Assembly (NCBI RefSeq): GCF_002407245.1
Contig: NZ_CP010681.1
Location: forward strand, 186,001 to 250,000
Source: Phaeobacter piscinae
GTDB taxonomy: Bacteria > Pseudomonadota > Alphaproteobacteria > Rhodobacterales > Rhodobacteraceae
Reading direction: 5' to 3'
Length of the DNA stretch: 64,000 bases
Below, in pieces: positions 53,716-62,728 of the stretch (position 1 is its first letter; the number at the start of each line of letters is the position of its first letter). Made by a program: the position numbers and the translations under genes. Below the pieces are notes generated by a model that saw only the letters and a program-made list of their open reading frames with translations, was not told where the DNA came from and ran no database searches.

Positions 53716-55605
53716 ATGACAGACCATCAGCCCGAATCCTCGCCGGAAACGGCACGCCCGACCCTCCGGACGGGGTACGCCGTAATACAGGACTATCTGA
53801 AGACCCTGGACAGCTCTCCGGGCGTCTACAGGATGCTGGATAGCGAGAGCCGTGTCCTCTACGTCGGTAAGGCGCGTAATCTGCGGGCGCGGGTGTCGAA
53901 CTATTCCCGTCCGGGCCATTCGCCCCGGATTGAGCGGATGATCGCGGCAACCGCATCGATGATGTTCCTGACCACCCGCACGGAGACTGAGGCGCTGCTG
54001 CTGGAGCAGAACCTGATCAAGCAGCTCAAGCCGAAATACAACGTGCTGCTGCGCGACGACAAAAGTTTCCCCAATATTCTGGTCGCAAAGGATCACGCGT
54101 TTCCGCAAATCAAGAAACACCGCGGCACCCGGCGCGAGAAGGGCAGTTATTTTGGTCCCTTCGCGAGTGCAGGCGCGGTCAACCGAACGCTCAACCAGTT
54201 GCAGAAGGCTTTCCTGCTGCGCAATTGCAGCAATGCGATGTTCGAAAGCCGCACGCGTCCCTGCCTGCAATATCAGATCAAGCGCTGCACCGCGCCCTGT
54301 ACCGGTGAAATCTCGGCCGAGGACTATGCGGCCTCCGTGCGGGATGCCGAGCGGTTTCTGTCCGGGCGCTCCACCAAGATCCAGGAAGAGCTGGCCGAAC
54401 AGATGGCCGCCGCCTCCGAGGCAATGGAGTTTGAGCGGGCCGCCGCCCTGCGCGACCGGATCAAGGCGCTGACGCAGGTGCAAACCTCGCAAGGCATCAA
54501 TCCCCGTGGTGTGGCGGAGGCGGATGTTATCGGTCTGCATCTCGACAGCGGACAGGCCTGTGTGCAGGTGTTTTTCATTCGCGCCAATCAGAACTGGGGC
54601 AACCAGGATTTCTATCCCCGTATCAACGGTGATGTTTCCCCGGCGGAGGTGATGGAGGCCTTCATCGGCCAGTTCTACGACAACAAGGAGCCGCCCAGGC
54701 AGCTGATCCTGTCTGATGAGATCGAAAACGGCGACCTGATGGAGCAGGCACTCAGCGACAAGGCCGGGCGCCGGGTGGAAATCCTGGTGCCGCAACGCGG
54801 GGAGAAAACAGAGCTGGTGGCGGGTGCCGTCCGCAACGCCCGCGAATCCCTGGCCCGCCGCATGGCCGAAAGCGCGACACAGGCAAAACTGCTGCGCGGT
54901 GTGGCTGAGGCCTTTGGTCTGGAAGGGCCGCCGCAGCGGATTGAGGTCTACGACAACTCGCATATTCAGGGCAGCCATGCGGTGGGGGGCATGATCGTCG
55001 CCGGCCCCGAAGGGTTCATGAAGAACGCCTATCGCAAGTTCAACATCAAAGGGGATGACCTCACGCCCGGTGATGATTTCGGCATGATGAAGGAAGTTCT
55101 CAACCGCCGCTTCTCTCGTTTGTTGAAGGAGGATCCCGACCGTGAGAAGGGCCTCTGGCCGGATCTTCTGCTGATTGACGGCGGCGCCGGACAGGTCAGC
55201 GCGGTGGCGGAGATCATGGCTAAATATGGTGTGCAGGACATCCCTATGATTGGTGTCGCCAAAGGTGTCGACCGGGACCACGGCAAGGAAGAGTTTCACC
55301 GCTTGGGTGAGCCCGCCTTTGCTCTCCAGCGCAATGATCCAGTGCTTTATTTTGTGCAGCGGATGCGGGATGAGGCGCACCGGTTTGCGATTGGCACCCA
55401 CCGCGCCAAACGGGCGAAAGCCATGGGCGCCACGCCGCTGGATGAGGTGCCGGGCGTCGGTGCAGCCCGCAAACGTGCGCTGTTGGCGCATTTTGGCAGC
55501 GCCAAGGCGGTCAGCCGGGCCAACCTGTCAGACCTGAAGGCGGTAGAGGGGGTCTCGGCGGCGCTGGCGCAACGGATCTATGATTTCTTCCACGCGCAGG
55601 GGTAG
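53716..55605 (+). CDS. uvrC: UvrABC system protein C
   Basis: Dual-incision nuclease of nucleotide excision repair, 629 residues. GIY-YIG nuclease domain: [23 protein letters not shown] Cys-rich segment ([25 protein letters not shown]) and a UVR domain ([24 protein letters not shown]) follow. The RNase H-like C-terminal nuclease includes [18 protein letters not shown] and DGGAGQVSA; the helix-hairpin-helix tail ends it. The start is ATG 53716; the frame extends 24 codons upstream without a ribosome site. Confidence 0.96.
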   Translation: MTDHQPESSPETARPTLRTGYAVIQDYLKTLDSSPGVYRMLDSESRVLYVGKARNLRARVSNYSRPGHSPRIERMIAATASMMFLTTRTETEALLLEQNLIKQLKPKYNVLLRDDKSFPNILVAKDHAFPQIKKHRGTRREKGSYFGPFASAGAVNRTLNQLQKAFLLRNCSNAMFESRTRPCLQYQIKRCTAPCTGEISAEDYAASVRDAERFLSGRSTKIQEELAEQMAAASEAMEFERAAALRDRIKALTQVQTSQGINPRGVAEADVIGLHLDSGQACVQVFFIRANQNWGNQDFYPRINGDVSPAEVMEAFIGQFYDNKEPPRQLILSDEIENGDLMEQALSDKAGRRVEILVPQRGEKTELVAGAVRNARESLARRMAESATQAKLLRGVAEAFGLEGPPQRIEVYDNSHIQGSHAVGGMIVAGPEGFMKNAYRKFNIKGDDLTPGDDFGMMKEVLNRRFSRLLKEDPDREKGLWPDLLLIDGGAGQVSAVAEIMAKYGVQDIPMIGVAKGVDRDHGKEEFHRLGEPAFALQRNDPVLYFVQRMRDEAHRFAIGTHRAKRAKAMGATPLDEVPGVGAARKRALLAHFGSAKAVSRANLSDLKAVEGVSAALAQRIYDFFHAQG

Positions 55606-55767
55606 GTGCCGAACTCCAGTGTCAGCCTGCCTGGCAGCGATCTGGTGCCGGGCGCGGCGCGCTCCGTGGGTGGCATAAGGTATCGCGGCGACAAGGTCCT
55701 GACTTGATGGTCAAAAAACAGTCGCGAAGATGTGGCCATTCGCCTCCGAAAATTCATCTGTACCGCT

Positions 55768-55781
55768 TTTCACCCGTGAAA
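55768..55781. promoter_or_regulatory. TTTCAC-CC-GTGAAA palindrome before pgsA
   Basis: A perfect dyad with six-base arms, 20 bases before the pgsA start codon, in the only place a pgsA-moaDE promoter or operator could be close by. The 196 bases between uvrC and pgsA hold no supported gene. Confidence 0.35.
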
Positions 55782-55801
55782 CTGCGGGCTAGTGTGCAGC
55801 C

Positions 55802-56473
55802 ATGAAATGGACCGTGCCCAATATCCTCACCCTGATGCGCCTGGTGGCAGCACCGGGGCTCGCGATTATGTTCCTCTATTTTTCGCGCCCCTATGCGGAT
55901 TGGTTTGCGCTGATCCTCTTTGTCAGCGCGGCGATTACCGACTGGTTTGACGGCTACCTCGCCCGGTCCTGGGGGCAGGAGACGAAGATGGGGGCGATGC
56001 TAGATCCCATCGCTGACAAGGCGATGGTTGTGATCGCATTGATGATCCTCGTTGGATACGCCGCCGAACACTGGACGCCCTGGCTGGTGCTGCCCGCCAC
56101 GGTGATCCTGTTTCGTGAGGTATTTGTCTCCGGTCTGCGCGAATTTCTCGGCGATACGGCGGGCACGCTCAAGGTGACGGCGCTGGCAAAATGGAAGACC
56201 ACCGCGCAGATGATCGCCATTGCCACGCTGTTTTCCCAAGGCATCTTTGAACACTATCTGGTGATGTCTTCCTTTGGCATGGATCAGGCGCTTGTCGATC
56301 AGATTATGCTGGGGGAGGTCAGCGATGAATTTGGCCTGCGCTGGAAATACGAGGGTATGATCTGGACCAGCCGGTTGGGCCTGTTGCTGCTGTGGATCGC
56401 GGCGGCGCTGACGCTGATCACTGGCGCCGACTACATGCGCAAGGCGCTGCCACATCTGAAGGAGACGCGCTGA
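55802..56473 (+). CDS. pgsA: CDP-diacylglycerol-glycerol-3-phosphate 3-phosphatidyltransferase
   Basis: Makes phosphatidylglycerol phosphate in the inner membrane. The 223-residue protein has about five membrane spans and the CDP-alcohol phosphotransferase motif as DGYLARSWGQETKMGAMLDPIADK, with the Asp residues of the metal site intact. The stop overlaps the start of moaD by one base. It is the usual partner of moaD-moaE in Rhodobacterales. Confidence 0.95.
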   Translation: MKWTVPNILTLMRLVAAPGLAIMFLYFSRPYADWFALILFVSAAITDWFDGYLARSWGQETKMGAMLDPIADKAMVVIALMILVGYAAEHWTPWLVLPATVILFREVFVSGLREFLGDTAGTLKVTALAKWKTTAQMIAIATLFSQGIFEHYLVMSSFGMDQALVDQIMLGEVSDEFGLRWKYEGMIWTSRLGLLLLWIAAALTLITGADYMRKALPHLKETR

Positions 56474-56718
56474 TGGATGTTCTCTATTTTGCCTGGGTGC
56501 GCGAGCGTATCGGACTGCCCAAGGAGCGTGTGGACAGCACGGCCGCAAATGTGCGCGATCTGGTGGCTGAACTCAGCGCCCGCGATCCGCGCTATGCGGC
56601 CGCCTTCGCCGATCTGTCGGCGCTACGTGTGGCGCTGGATCAGGATCTTTCAGATTTTGATGCCTCGCTTGATGGCGTGCGAGAGGTGGCGTTTTTCCCA
56701 CCGATGACCGGAGGCTGA
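56473..56718 (+). CDS. moaD: Molybdopterin synthase sulfur-carrier subunit
   Basis: Small ubiquitin-like protein, 81 residues, ending in the essential Gly-Gly (PPMTGG), which carries the thiocarboxylate used to make molybdopterin. The start is ATG 56473 with GGAGACG before it, overlapping the pgsA stop; the upstream extension is a shadow. It is followed after three bases by moaE. Confidence 0.94.
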   Translation: MDVLYFAWVRERIGLPKERVDSTAANVRDLVAELSARDPRYAAAFADLSALRVALDQDLSDFDASLDGVREVAFFPPMTGG

Positions 56719-56721
56719 GCG

Positions 56722-57183
56722 ATGCGGATCGCAGTGCAGACGGACGCCTTTGATCTGGGGGAGGAAAGCCAGCGCTTTGCGTCGGATGTTGCGACCTCCG
56801 GCGCGAATGCCGGCGCTATTGTAACCTTCACCGGCGTGGTGCGGGGGTCCGACAGCGGTGAGATGGTGGCGATGGAGATTGAGCATTATCCCGGCATGAC
56901 CGAGCGCGCGATAGAGGCGATCACGCAGGAGGCACAACAGCGCTGGTCCCTTGCGGATGCGCTGGTCATTCATCGTCATGGGCAGTTGGTTCCGGGCGAG
57001 CAGATCATGATGGTCGCCACCGCGGCACGTCATCGCGCCGATGCGTTTGAGGCGGCGGAATATCTGATGGATTACCTCAAATCCCGCGCCCCCTTCTGGA
57101 AGAAAGAGCTGACACAGGACGGCACCGGCAACTGGGTCGAGGCCAAGGACAGCGACGAAGAGGCGCTGACCCGCTGGGACTGA
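56722..57183 (+). CDS. moaE: Molybdopterin synthase catalytic subunit
   Basis: Large subunit of molybdopterin synthase, 153 residues, which converts precursor Z to molybdopterin with MoaD. Typical segments are GAIVTFTGVVRG, EHYPGMTERAIEAI and the lysine-bearing RAPFWKKEL near the active site. With moaD it makes a complete heterotetramer gene pair. It converges on a minus-strand operon. Confidence 0.94.
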   Translation: MRIAVQTDAFDLGEESQRFASDVATSGANAGAIVTFTGVVRGSDSGEMVAMEIEHYPGMTERAIEAITQEAQQRWSLADALVIHRHGQLVPGEQIMMVATAARHRADAFEAAEYLMDYLKSRAPFWKKELTQDGTGNWVEAKDSDEEALTRWD

Positions 57184-57233
57184 CCCCACTGCGGTTTGAT
57201 CCGCTGGGAAGATTGTAGTCCCCGCAGAGCGCC

Positions 57234-57548
57234 TCAGGCGTGCAGCTGTCCGCGCAGTTCTTCGGCTTCGCGGCGCGCATCTCGCAGACCGTCCATCGCC
57301 GCCCGCAACTCTGCCTCGGTCTGGGCCAGCTGATTGGACAGCTCCGCCTCACGCTGTTGCAGATAGGTGATCGCCTGATCGCGGGTTTCTTCTGCTTCGT
57401 GCAATTCCTGGCTCATCCGGTCCAGATCGGCCACGTCGCTCTGCTTCACGCGGGTAAAGCGATGCACCAGCCAATTGGCAAACCACCCCATCGCAAAGGC
57501 GACAAACAGGATAATGGCAGTGGTGATGATGAACTCTGTCCTGTTCAT
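57234..57548 (-). CDS. Membrane-anchored coiled-coil protein, unknown function
   Basis: A 104-residue protein with one N-terminal transmembrane segment (FIITTAIILFVAFAMGWFANWLV) followed by a continuous charged coiled coil rich in Glu, Gln, Arg and Ala (LAQTEAELRAAMDGLRDARRE). It overlaps the stop of the OmpA-family gene by four bases, so it belongs to that transcription unit. It could be a scaffold or partner of the OmpA protein. I do not recognise a named family. Confidence 0.8.
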   Translation of the reverse strand: MNRTEFIITTAIILFVAFAMGWFANWLVHRFTRVKQSDVADLDRMSQELHEAEETRDQAITYLQQREAELSNQLAQTEAELRAAMDGLRDARREAEELRGQLHA

Positions 57549-59455
57549 TGTCCGGATGTCTCCTGTTCACTGTCGGAAGGGGTCTCTGAGGTGCCTTCAG
57601 GGGCGGTGGCGGCCTCATCAAGCGTGGTTTCGCTGGCGGCCTCATTGGCCGGGCGGATCAGGCGGAATTCGATCCGACGATTGGCTTCACGGCCATCTTC
57701 GGTGTCATTGCTCGCGATCGGGGTGCTTTCGCCGTACCCCTTGGCGGTGAAGCTGCTGGTGACCAGACGACGGCCGCGCAGCTCATTGAGAACCGATTGT
57801 GCCCGCGCTTGGCTGAGGTTTTGGTTCATTTCTTCGCGCCCCTGACTGTCGGTATGGCCCTGGATTTCCAGCCGCACCCCGTTACAACGCGCCAGGATGT
57901 CGGCGATCTGATCCAATGTGTCCCGGCTGTCGGCGGCCACGGTCGCCGACCCCGGTTCAAAGGTGATTTTTGAGACTGTCTGCACCGCAGCCAGCTCCGC
58001 CTCACACAGTTCCGGCGACATCGGCTTATCCGCAGGTTCCGGCGGCTCCTCATAGGTGACGTTCAGCTCATAGCTCTCTGCCTCACCCAGTTTGGCGGAC
58101 AACAGCTTGGCGATCTCGGAGGGCGCATCTTCGCGGTGGCTCATTCCGCTCAGGCTCAGGCTGTCCGGGGTCACCGACACCGCGCCGCGCTGGAGATGGG
58201 ACAGCGCCTCGAGCCCGGCCAGCACCCGCACCGGCCAATCGGCAGGCAGATCCTCAACCACCCGCGTGGCACTATAGACATTCTGTGAACCGAACCGCGC
58301 CTTGGCATAGCTGCTGCTGATCTGGCGCAGCGCCTCATCCGAAATCCGCCCCCGCAGCTGCACCTGTCCTTCCGGGCTCAGGGTTGCGGTAAACTCAGGT
58401 GGGCCGCTGCCTTCATTGGTTTCCGGCTCGGGCAAGACCGCATGCAGGGCAAAAACCTGGGGCAGCGCGCTCTCCAGCTCGCCGACCACATGATCAAACA
58501 GTGCCGGTGCGGTCCCCTCCGCTGCAACCAGCGTCATATCGGCATTGGCCAGCGTCACCGATCCCGCGCCCAGCTCTGCCAGGGATGCAATCCCCAGCTC
58601 TGCGGCGCGGGCCCAATTGGGCGAGGGCACGCCCATACCAATTACGCAATCAGCCTTGCCGTCAAACCCGGCCTTGGTCGCCGCCCGCAGAATGCGGTCG
58701 CGGCTCAGCTCGCTTTCGGCAGAGCAGGCATCAAAACGGCCGCCAGTGTCATCCAGACTGTAGCGCAGCGTAAACGGGGTGATGACCGGGCGCGGCGCCG
58801 CAATATCCAGCGACAGGCGCAGCCCGGCAGGCGCCATGCGGGTCAGGCGTTTCTCGATCTGTTCCTTGGCTTCGGCGCTATCGGAAATGGCTGTGATGGA
58901 AACTTCCTCCGCCTCGACCGAGATCTTTGACCGGGGCAGCAGACTCAGAGCATCCAATGCGTAGTCCATTGCGGGCATCCAGCCCTTGGGGGCGGTGTAA
59001 TTTGCGGTTTCCAGTAGATCCGCCACCTGATCCTCACCTGCGATCGTATTCAGCCGGGCGATCACTGTGTCGCGGTCGGTCACTCGCGGGATCAGTCCGA
59101 TGATCGAAATGCCGCTGTCGTTGCGCAGAATTTCCGCTGAAAACCGGGGCGGGGCTATGCCTTCTGAGGGGGTGATTTGCATCTCGTCGATCACCCGCGC
59201 CGCGTCGACCACGCCGCCGACCAGCGATATCACGCCAAACCGTGTAGCCTCATCGGGTGCGGTGCCATTCAGGATCACACGCAGCCCGTCAGCGGTGACT
59301 TCGGCCCAGGTATGACCGGCTTTGTCCAGCGCACGGCGTACGGCGGTTTCGCTGCCTGCTTCGATGCCCGTCACCGCAAAACCGGCCACCACCAGGCTCA
59401 GCGCGGCAGCGGCGACAAAGGTCAGGCCAGAGATCAAAAGCGAGGACAGGCGCAT
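57545..59455 (-). CDS. OmpA-family protein with BON-like repeats
   Basis: A 636-residue envelope protein. An N-terminal hydrophobic segment (~7-29) acts as anchor or signal. Two related ~190-residue blocks (~30-235 and ~365-480) resemble BON-type modules, with signatures such as GLRVILNGTAPDEATRF, SGISIIGLIPR and GQVQLRGRISD. The C-terminal OmpA peptidoglycan-binding domain (~500-605) includes LEIQGHTDSQGREEMNQNLSQARAQSV and ANRRIEFRL. The tail is acidic and Ser/Thr/Glu-rich. The architecture recalls mycobacterial ArfA/OmpATb. It lies between ubiA and the coiled-coil gene; GGAG precedes the ATG. Confidence 0.88.
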   Translation of the reverse strand: MRLSSLLISGLTFVAAAALSLVVAGFAVTGIEAGSETAVRRALDKAGHTWAEVTADGLRVILNGTAPDEATRFGVISLVGGVVDAARVIDEMQITPSEGIAPPRFSAEILRNDSGISIIGLIPRVTDRDTVIARLNTIAGEDQVADLLETANYTAPKGWMPAMDYALDALSLLPRSKISVEAEEVSITAISDSAEAKEQIEKRLTRMAPAGLRLSLDIAAPRPVITPFTLRYSLDDTGGRFDACSAESELSRDRILRAATKAGFDGKADCVIGMGVPSPNWARAAELGIASLAELGAGSVTLANADMTLVAAEGTAPALFDHVVGELESALPQVFALHAVLPEPETNEGSGPPEFTATLSPEGQVQLRGRISDEALRQISSSYAKARFGSQNVYSATRVVEDLPADWPVRVLAGLEALSHLQRGAVSVTPDSLSLSGMSHREDAPSEIAKLLSAKLGEAESYELNVTYEEPPEPADKPMSPELCEAELAAVQTVSKITFEPGSATVAADSRDTLDQIADILARCNGVRLEIQGHTDSQGREEMNQNLSQARAQSVLNELRGRRLVTSSFTAKGYGESTPIASNDTEDGREANRRIEFRLIRPANEAASETTLDEAATAPEGTSETPSDSEQETSGQ

Positions 59456-59532
59456 GGGTAGGCTGGTCTCCGTTGGGGCGTCCGTCTGAGACGGCTTTTG
59501 CCTGTCTTACAGGGGCTGCGCGACGGGTTCAA

Positions 59533-60495
59533 TCATGCGAACAGAGCTGCGGCAAAGAAGATCAGCGGAATCAAGCCCGTATCCCGGTTGAGGCGAAACA
59601 ATTGCAACAAACGATCAGTGTTCTCCGCATCGAACACCCGCAGCTGCCAGGTCATATGCCAGCCCATCGCCCAAGGCGCGACCAGCGCCAGCATCAGCGC
59701 CAGAACCGATCCCTGCGGCTGCACAGCCAAAATGATGGCAATCGCCATCAGGCTGACGGTGGCGACAATGAACCGGCGCAGCCACATGGGCGTCTGCGTG
59801 CCAAACAGCCGTGCCGTCGATTTGACCCCGATCAGTGCGTCATCCTCAGTATCCTGATGGGCATAGATGGTGTCGTAGAACAGCGTCCAGGCAATTCCCG
59901 CCAGATACAGGATAACCGCTGGCCAGTTCAGCGTGCCGGTATGGGCCACCCAGGCCAGCATTGCGCCCCAGTTGAAGGCCAGCCCCAGAAACACCTGTGG
60001 CCACCAGGTGAACCGCTTGGCAAAGGGATAGATCGCCACCGGGAACAAGGCCAGAATGCCCATCGCGATCGCGGCCTGATTGAAACTCAGCAGAATACCC
60101 AGCGAGACCAGCGCCTGCAGCCCCATCCAGACAACAGCCCCGGTGACCGTGACCTGACCCGATGGAATGGGTCGTGACCGGGTGCGTTCCACCTGCCCAT
60201 CAAAATTGCGGTCGGTGATATCGTTCCAGGTGCAGCCCGCTCCGCGCATCAGCCAGGCTCCGGCGGCGCAGGCGGCAAAAATCCACAGATCCCCCCAGCG
60301 TGGGCTTTGATCCCATAGGATCGCCAGCATTAGCCCCCACCAGCAAGGGATCAACAGCAGCCAGGTCCCGATGGGTCGATCCGCGCGGCTGAGGCGCAGA
60401 TAGGGGCGGCTCCATTCAGGGGCGTAGCGATCGACCCAATTGCCTTTGACCGCATCTGCGACCTGTCCATCTGGTGTTGGCGTCCCGCCTTGCAT
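59533..60495 (-). CDS. ubiA: 4-hydroxybenzoate polyprenyltransferase
   Basis: Membrane prenyltransferase of ubiquinone synthesis, 320 residues with about eight spans. The two Asp-rich Mg/diphosphate motifs are NDITDRNFD and DTIYAHQDTEDD. It uses 4-hydroxybenzoate, the same compound that PobA degrades. GAGG lies before the ATG. Its start is only 11 bases from the divergent rsmE start. It heads the ubiA-ompA-coiled-coil unit on the minus strand. Confidence 0.94.
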   Translation of the reverse strand: MQGGTPTPDGQVADAVKGNWVDRYAPEWSRPYLRLSRADRPIGTWLLLIPCWWGLMLAILWDQSPRWGDLWIFAACAAGAWLMRGAGCTWNDITDRNFDGQVERTRSRPIPSGQVTVTGAVVWMGLQALVSLGILLSFNQAAIAMGILALFPVAIYPFAKRFTWWPQVFLGLAFNWGAMLAWVAHTGTLNWPAVILYLAGIAWTLFYDTIYAHQDTEDDALIGVKSTARLFGTQTPMWLRRFIVATVSLMAIAIILAVQPQGSVLALMLALVAPWAMGWHMTWQLRVFDAENTDRLLQLFRLNRDTGLIPLIFFAAALFA

Positions 60496-60506
60496 ATGTA
60501 TGCCTC

Positions 60507-61235
60507 ATGAGTGCAAAGATCAGACTGTATGTAGAGCACCCGCTGGGGGCAGGGCAATCGGTTCCTCTGGACCGGGATCAGGCGCATTACCTGTTTGGGG
60601 TGATGCGGCAGGCGGTTGGGGCGCAGCTATTGCTGTTCAACGGAGAAGACGGCGAATGGCGCGCCGAGGTGGCCGAGGCCAGCAAGCGCAGTGGCGTTCT
60701 TATCTGTCAGGAGCAAACCCGCCCGCTGGTGTTGCCGCCGGATCTGTGGCTGTTGTTTGCCCCGATCAAAAAGGCCCGTACCGATTTTATCGTGGAGAAG
60801 GCTGCCGAAATGGGCGCGGCGCGGATTCTGCCGGTACAGACCGAGTTCACAAATTCCGACCGCATTCGCCAGGACCGCCTTCAAGCCCACGCGGTTGAAG
60901 CCGCCGAACAATGTGGTGGCACCTATGTGCCAGAGGTGGTGGATCTGCAAAAACTCTCCCGCGTGCTGGACCACTGGCCCGAAGAGCGCCAGCTGATGTT
61001 TTGCGACGAAGCCGAGGTCGGCAGCGCCTTGGCACTGGCCAGCGAGACAGCGGCACAGGTGCCCTGGGCGATTCTCATTGGTCCCGAAGGTGGGTTTTCT
61101 GAGGCCGAACGCAAGCGTCTGCACGCGCTGCCGCAATCTCATGTCGTAAGCCTCGGCCCGCGCATCCTGCGCGCTGATACCGCTGCGGTCGCGGCACTAA
61201 CCGTTTGGCAGCAACGCTATGGAGATTGGGGATGA
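60507..61235 (+). CDS. rsmE: 16S rRNA m3U1498 methyltransferase RsmE
   Basis: SPOUT-class methyltransferase, 242 residues. The N-terminal PUA-like domain precedes the knotted domain with ILIGPEGGFSEAE and LGPRILRADTAAVAAL, the SAM-binding segments. The start is ATG 60507 without an obvious ribosome site, so translation may begin near the mRNA 5' end; the frame extends into the ubiA side. Its stop overlaps the GNAT gene (ATGA). Confidence 0.94.
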   Translation: MSAKIRLYVEHPLGAGQSVPLDRDQAHYLFGVMRQAVGAQLLLFNGEDGEWRAEVAEASKRSGVLICQEQTRPLVLPPDLWLLFAPIKKARTDFIVEKAAEMGAARILPVQTEFTNSDRIRQDRLQAHAVEAAEQCGGTYVPEVVDLQKLSRVLDHWPEERQLMFCDEAEVGSALALASETAAQVPWAILIGPEGGFSEAERKRLHALPQSHVVSLGPRILRADTAAVAALTVWQQRYGDWG

Positions 61236-62140
61236 GCTGGCGTCCGGCACAGGACGGCGACCTCGCTGCGGTCCATGATCTGCTGCGTCGCAATGTCGCC
61301 AGCTCCATGTTTCTACTGATCAATCTGCGCGACCACGGCCTGCACGGGGCCGAGGCCAAGGCCATGCGCCTGTGGGTGCGCGGCAGTGGCAATGGCGGCG
61401 TGGCGGGTCTGACCAACGATGGCACCCTGTTGTTGCAGTCGGCGGAGGCCAGCGCCACGGACTGGCACGAATTGCAACAGCTGGTCGAGCAGCGACTGGC
61501 AGAGACCTCATCGCACCCCCAGGTCGGCGTCTTGGGGGAAACGACGCAAGCGCGTCGCTACCTTGCGGCCACCGGGCTCGACCAGCACCCCAAACGGCTT
61601 GATCGGGATGAACCGGGGCTGGCGCTATCGCTGACGGATCTGGATCTGCGCAGCCTAGACCGACCGCAACTAAAGGGCGCGACGCTACACCCGTTGTCGG
61701 CTGCGCCCCGTCCGATGCTGGTGCAGTGGCGGGCGGCTTATCATCAGGAAATTCTTGGCACCTCCGCGGCCGAGGCCGTGGCCGTCGCATCACAGGATAT
61801 CGACAGTTACCTGCTGCGCGACAGTCATCGGGTGCTGAACATCGCAGACCGCTGGGTCGCGATGACAGGATTTAACGCGCAGCTGCCAGAGGTGGTGCAG
61901 ATCGGCGGGGTCTACACACCGCCGGAACAACGCGGCCACGGCTACGCCCGCTGCGCGCTGGCACTGCACCTGAAGGAGGCCCATGCGGCAGGGGTGGAAC
62001 AGTCTGTGCTCTTTGCTGCGGGAGAGGCCGCCGTGCGGGCCTATCGGGCCATCGGGTTCCAGCCCATTGGCGGCTATTCGCTGATCCTTTTTGATCACGC
62101 ACCGCAGCCTGCGATGGCTGGGGGAGCGTCTGCCTCATGA
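61232..62140 (+). CDS. GNAT-family N-acetyltransferase
   Basis: A 302-residue protein whose C-terminal half is a GNAT domain: VVQIGGVYTPPEQRGHGYARCALALHL holds the acetyl-CoA-binding R/Q-x-x-G-x-G/A turn, and YRAIGFQPIGGYSLI ends the fold. The N-terminal half is less typical and may be a second, degenerate GNAT-like domain. Coupled by ATGA to rsmE and to the next gene. Substrate unknown; the rsmE context could hint at ribosome-related modification, but only weakly. Confidence 0.85.
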   Translation: MSWRPAQDGDLAAVHDLLRRNVASSMFLLINLRDHGLHGAEAKAMRLWVRGSGNGGVAGLTNDGTLLLQSAEASATDWHELQQLVEQRLAETSSHPQVGVLGETTQARRYLAATGLDQHPKRLDRDEPGLALSLTDLDLRSLDRPQLKGATLHPLSAAPRPMLVQWRAAYHQEILGTSAAEAVAVASQDIDSYLLRDSHRVLNIADRWVAMTGFNAQLPEVVQIGGVYTPPEQRGHGYARCALALHLKEAHAAGVEQSVLFAAGEAAVRAYRAIGFQPIGGYSLILFDHAPQPAMAGGASAS

Positions 62141-62664
62141 CCTTCATTCGACCAGAAGCCCGCGCGGCCCTCTGGCGCTGGCGCGAGATGATTGCGGCGA
62201 CGGCTCTTGGTGCGCTTGGCCTGTTCTGGGCGCTTGGCAGCTATGGAGGGCAGGCGCTGCTGGGCTGGGCGCTGCTGGGGCTGGGCGTTGTGATCGCGGT
62301 AATCGGCATGCAGCGCATGCGGTTTCGCCTCGGCGGCGGCGGCCCCGGTGTGGTTCAGGTGGACGAAGGGCAGATCGCCTATTTCGGCCCCCTCACTGGC
62401 GGTGCTGTTGCGCTTTCCGAACTGGAGCGCCTGACACTGGATCACGCCGCCAAACCACCCCATTGGCTGCTGGATCAACCGGGGCAGTCCGCATTGGCGA
62501 TCCCGGTCAATGCAACCAACACCGATGCACTCTTTGATGCCTTCGCGACCCTGCCGGGGTTGCGCATGGAGCGGATGCTGGCAGAATTGCACAGATCCGG
62601 CGGTCACCAGGTCGTGATCTGGGAGCGCGCGCCAACACGACCAACCGTGCACAGGCTGCATTGA
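62137..62664 (+). CDS. Small inner-membrane protein, unknown function
   Basis: A 175-residue protein with two adjacent hydrophobic segments (~20-58: ATALGALGLFWALG and ALLGWALLGLGVVIAVIG) and a cytosolic or periplasmic domain of ~115 residues with a GGGPGVVQVDEGQIAYFGPLTGG stretch. It overlaps the GNAT stop by four bases. It sits between the GNAT gene and gshA; 64 bases separate it from gshA. I do not recognise a named family. Confidence 0.82.
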   Translation: MTFIRPEARAALWRWREMIAATALGALGLFWALGSYGGQALLGWALLGLGVVIAVIGMQRMRFRLGGGGPGVVQVDEGQIAYFGPLTGGAVALSELERLTLDHAAKPPHWLLDQPGQSALAIPVNATNTDALFDAFATLPGLRMERMLAELHRSGGHQVVIWERAPTRPTVHRLH

Positions 62665-62728
62665 CACTGCCGAAAATACCGACCACGACTTGCAGCGCAA
62701 GACAGATCAACCTTACGGAGAGCCCCAG

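Noticed and set aside
53674..55491. 605-codon minus-strand frame opposite uvrC
   Set aside because: High-GC shadow of uvrC; no domain resemblance, and uvrC is complete in the other strand.
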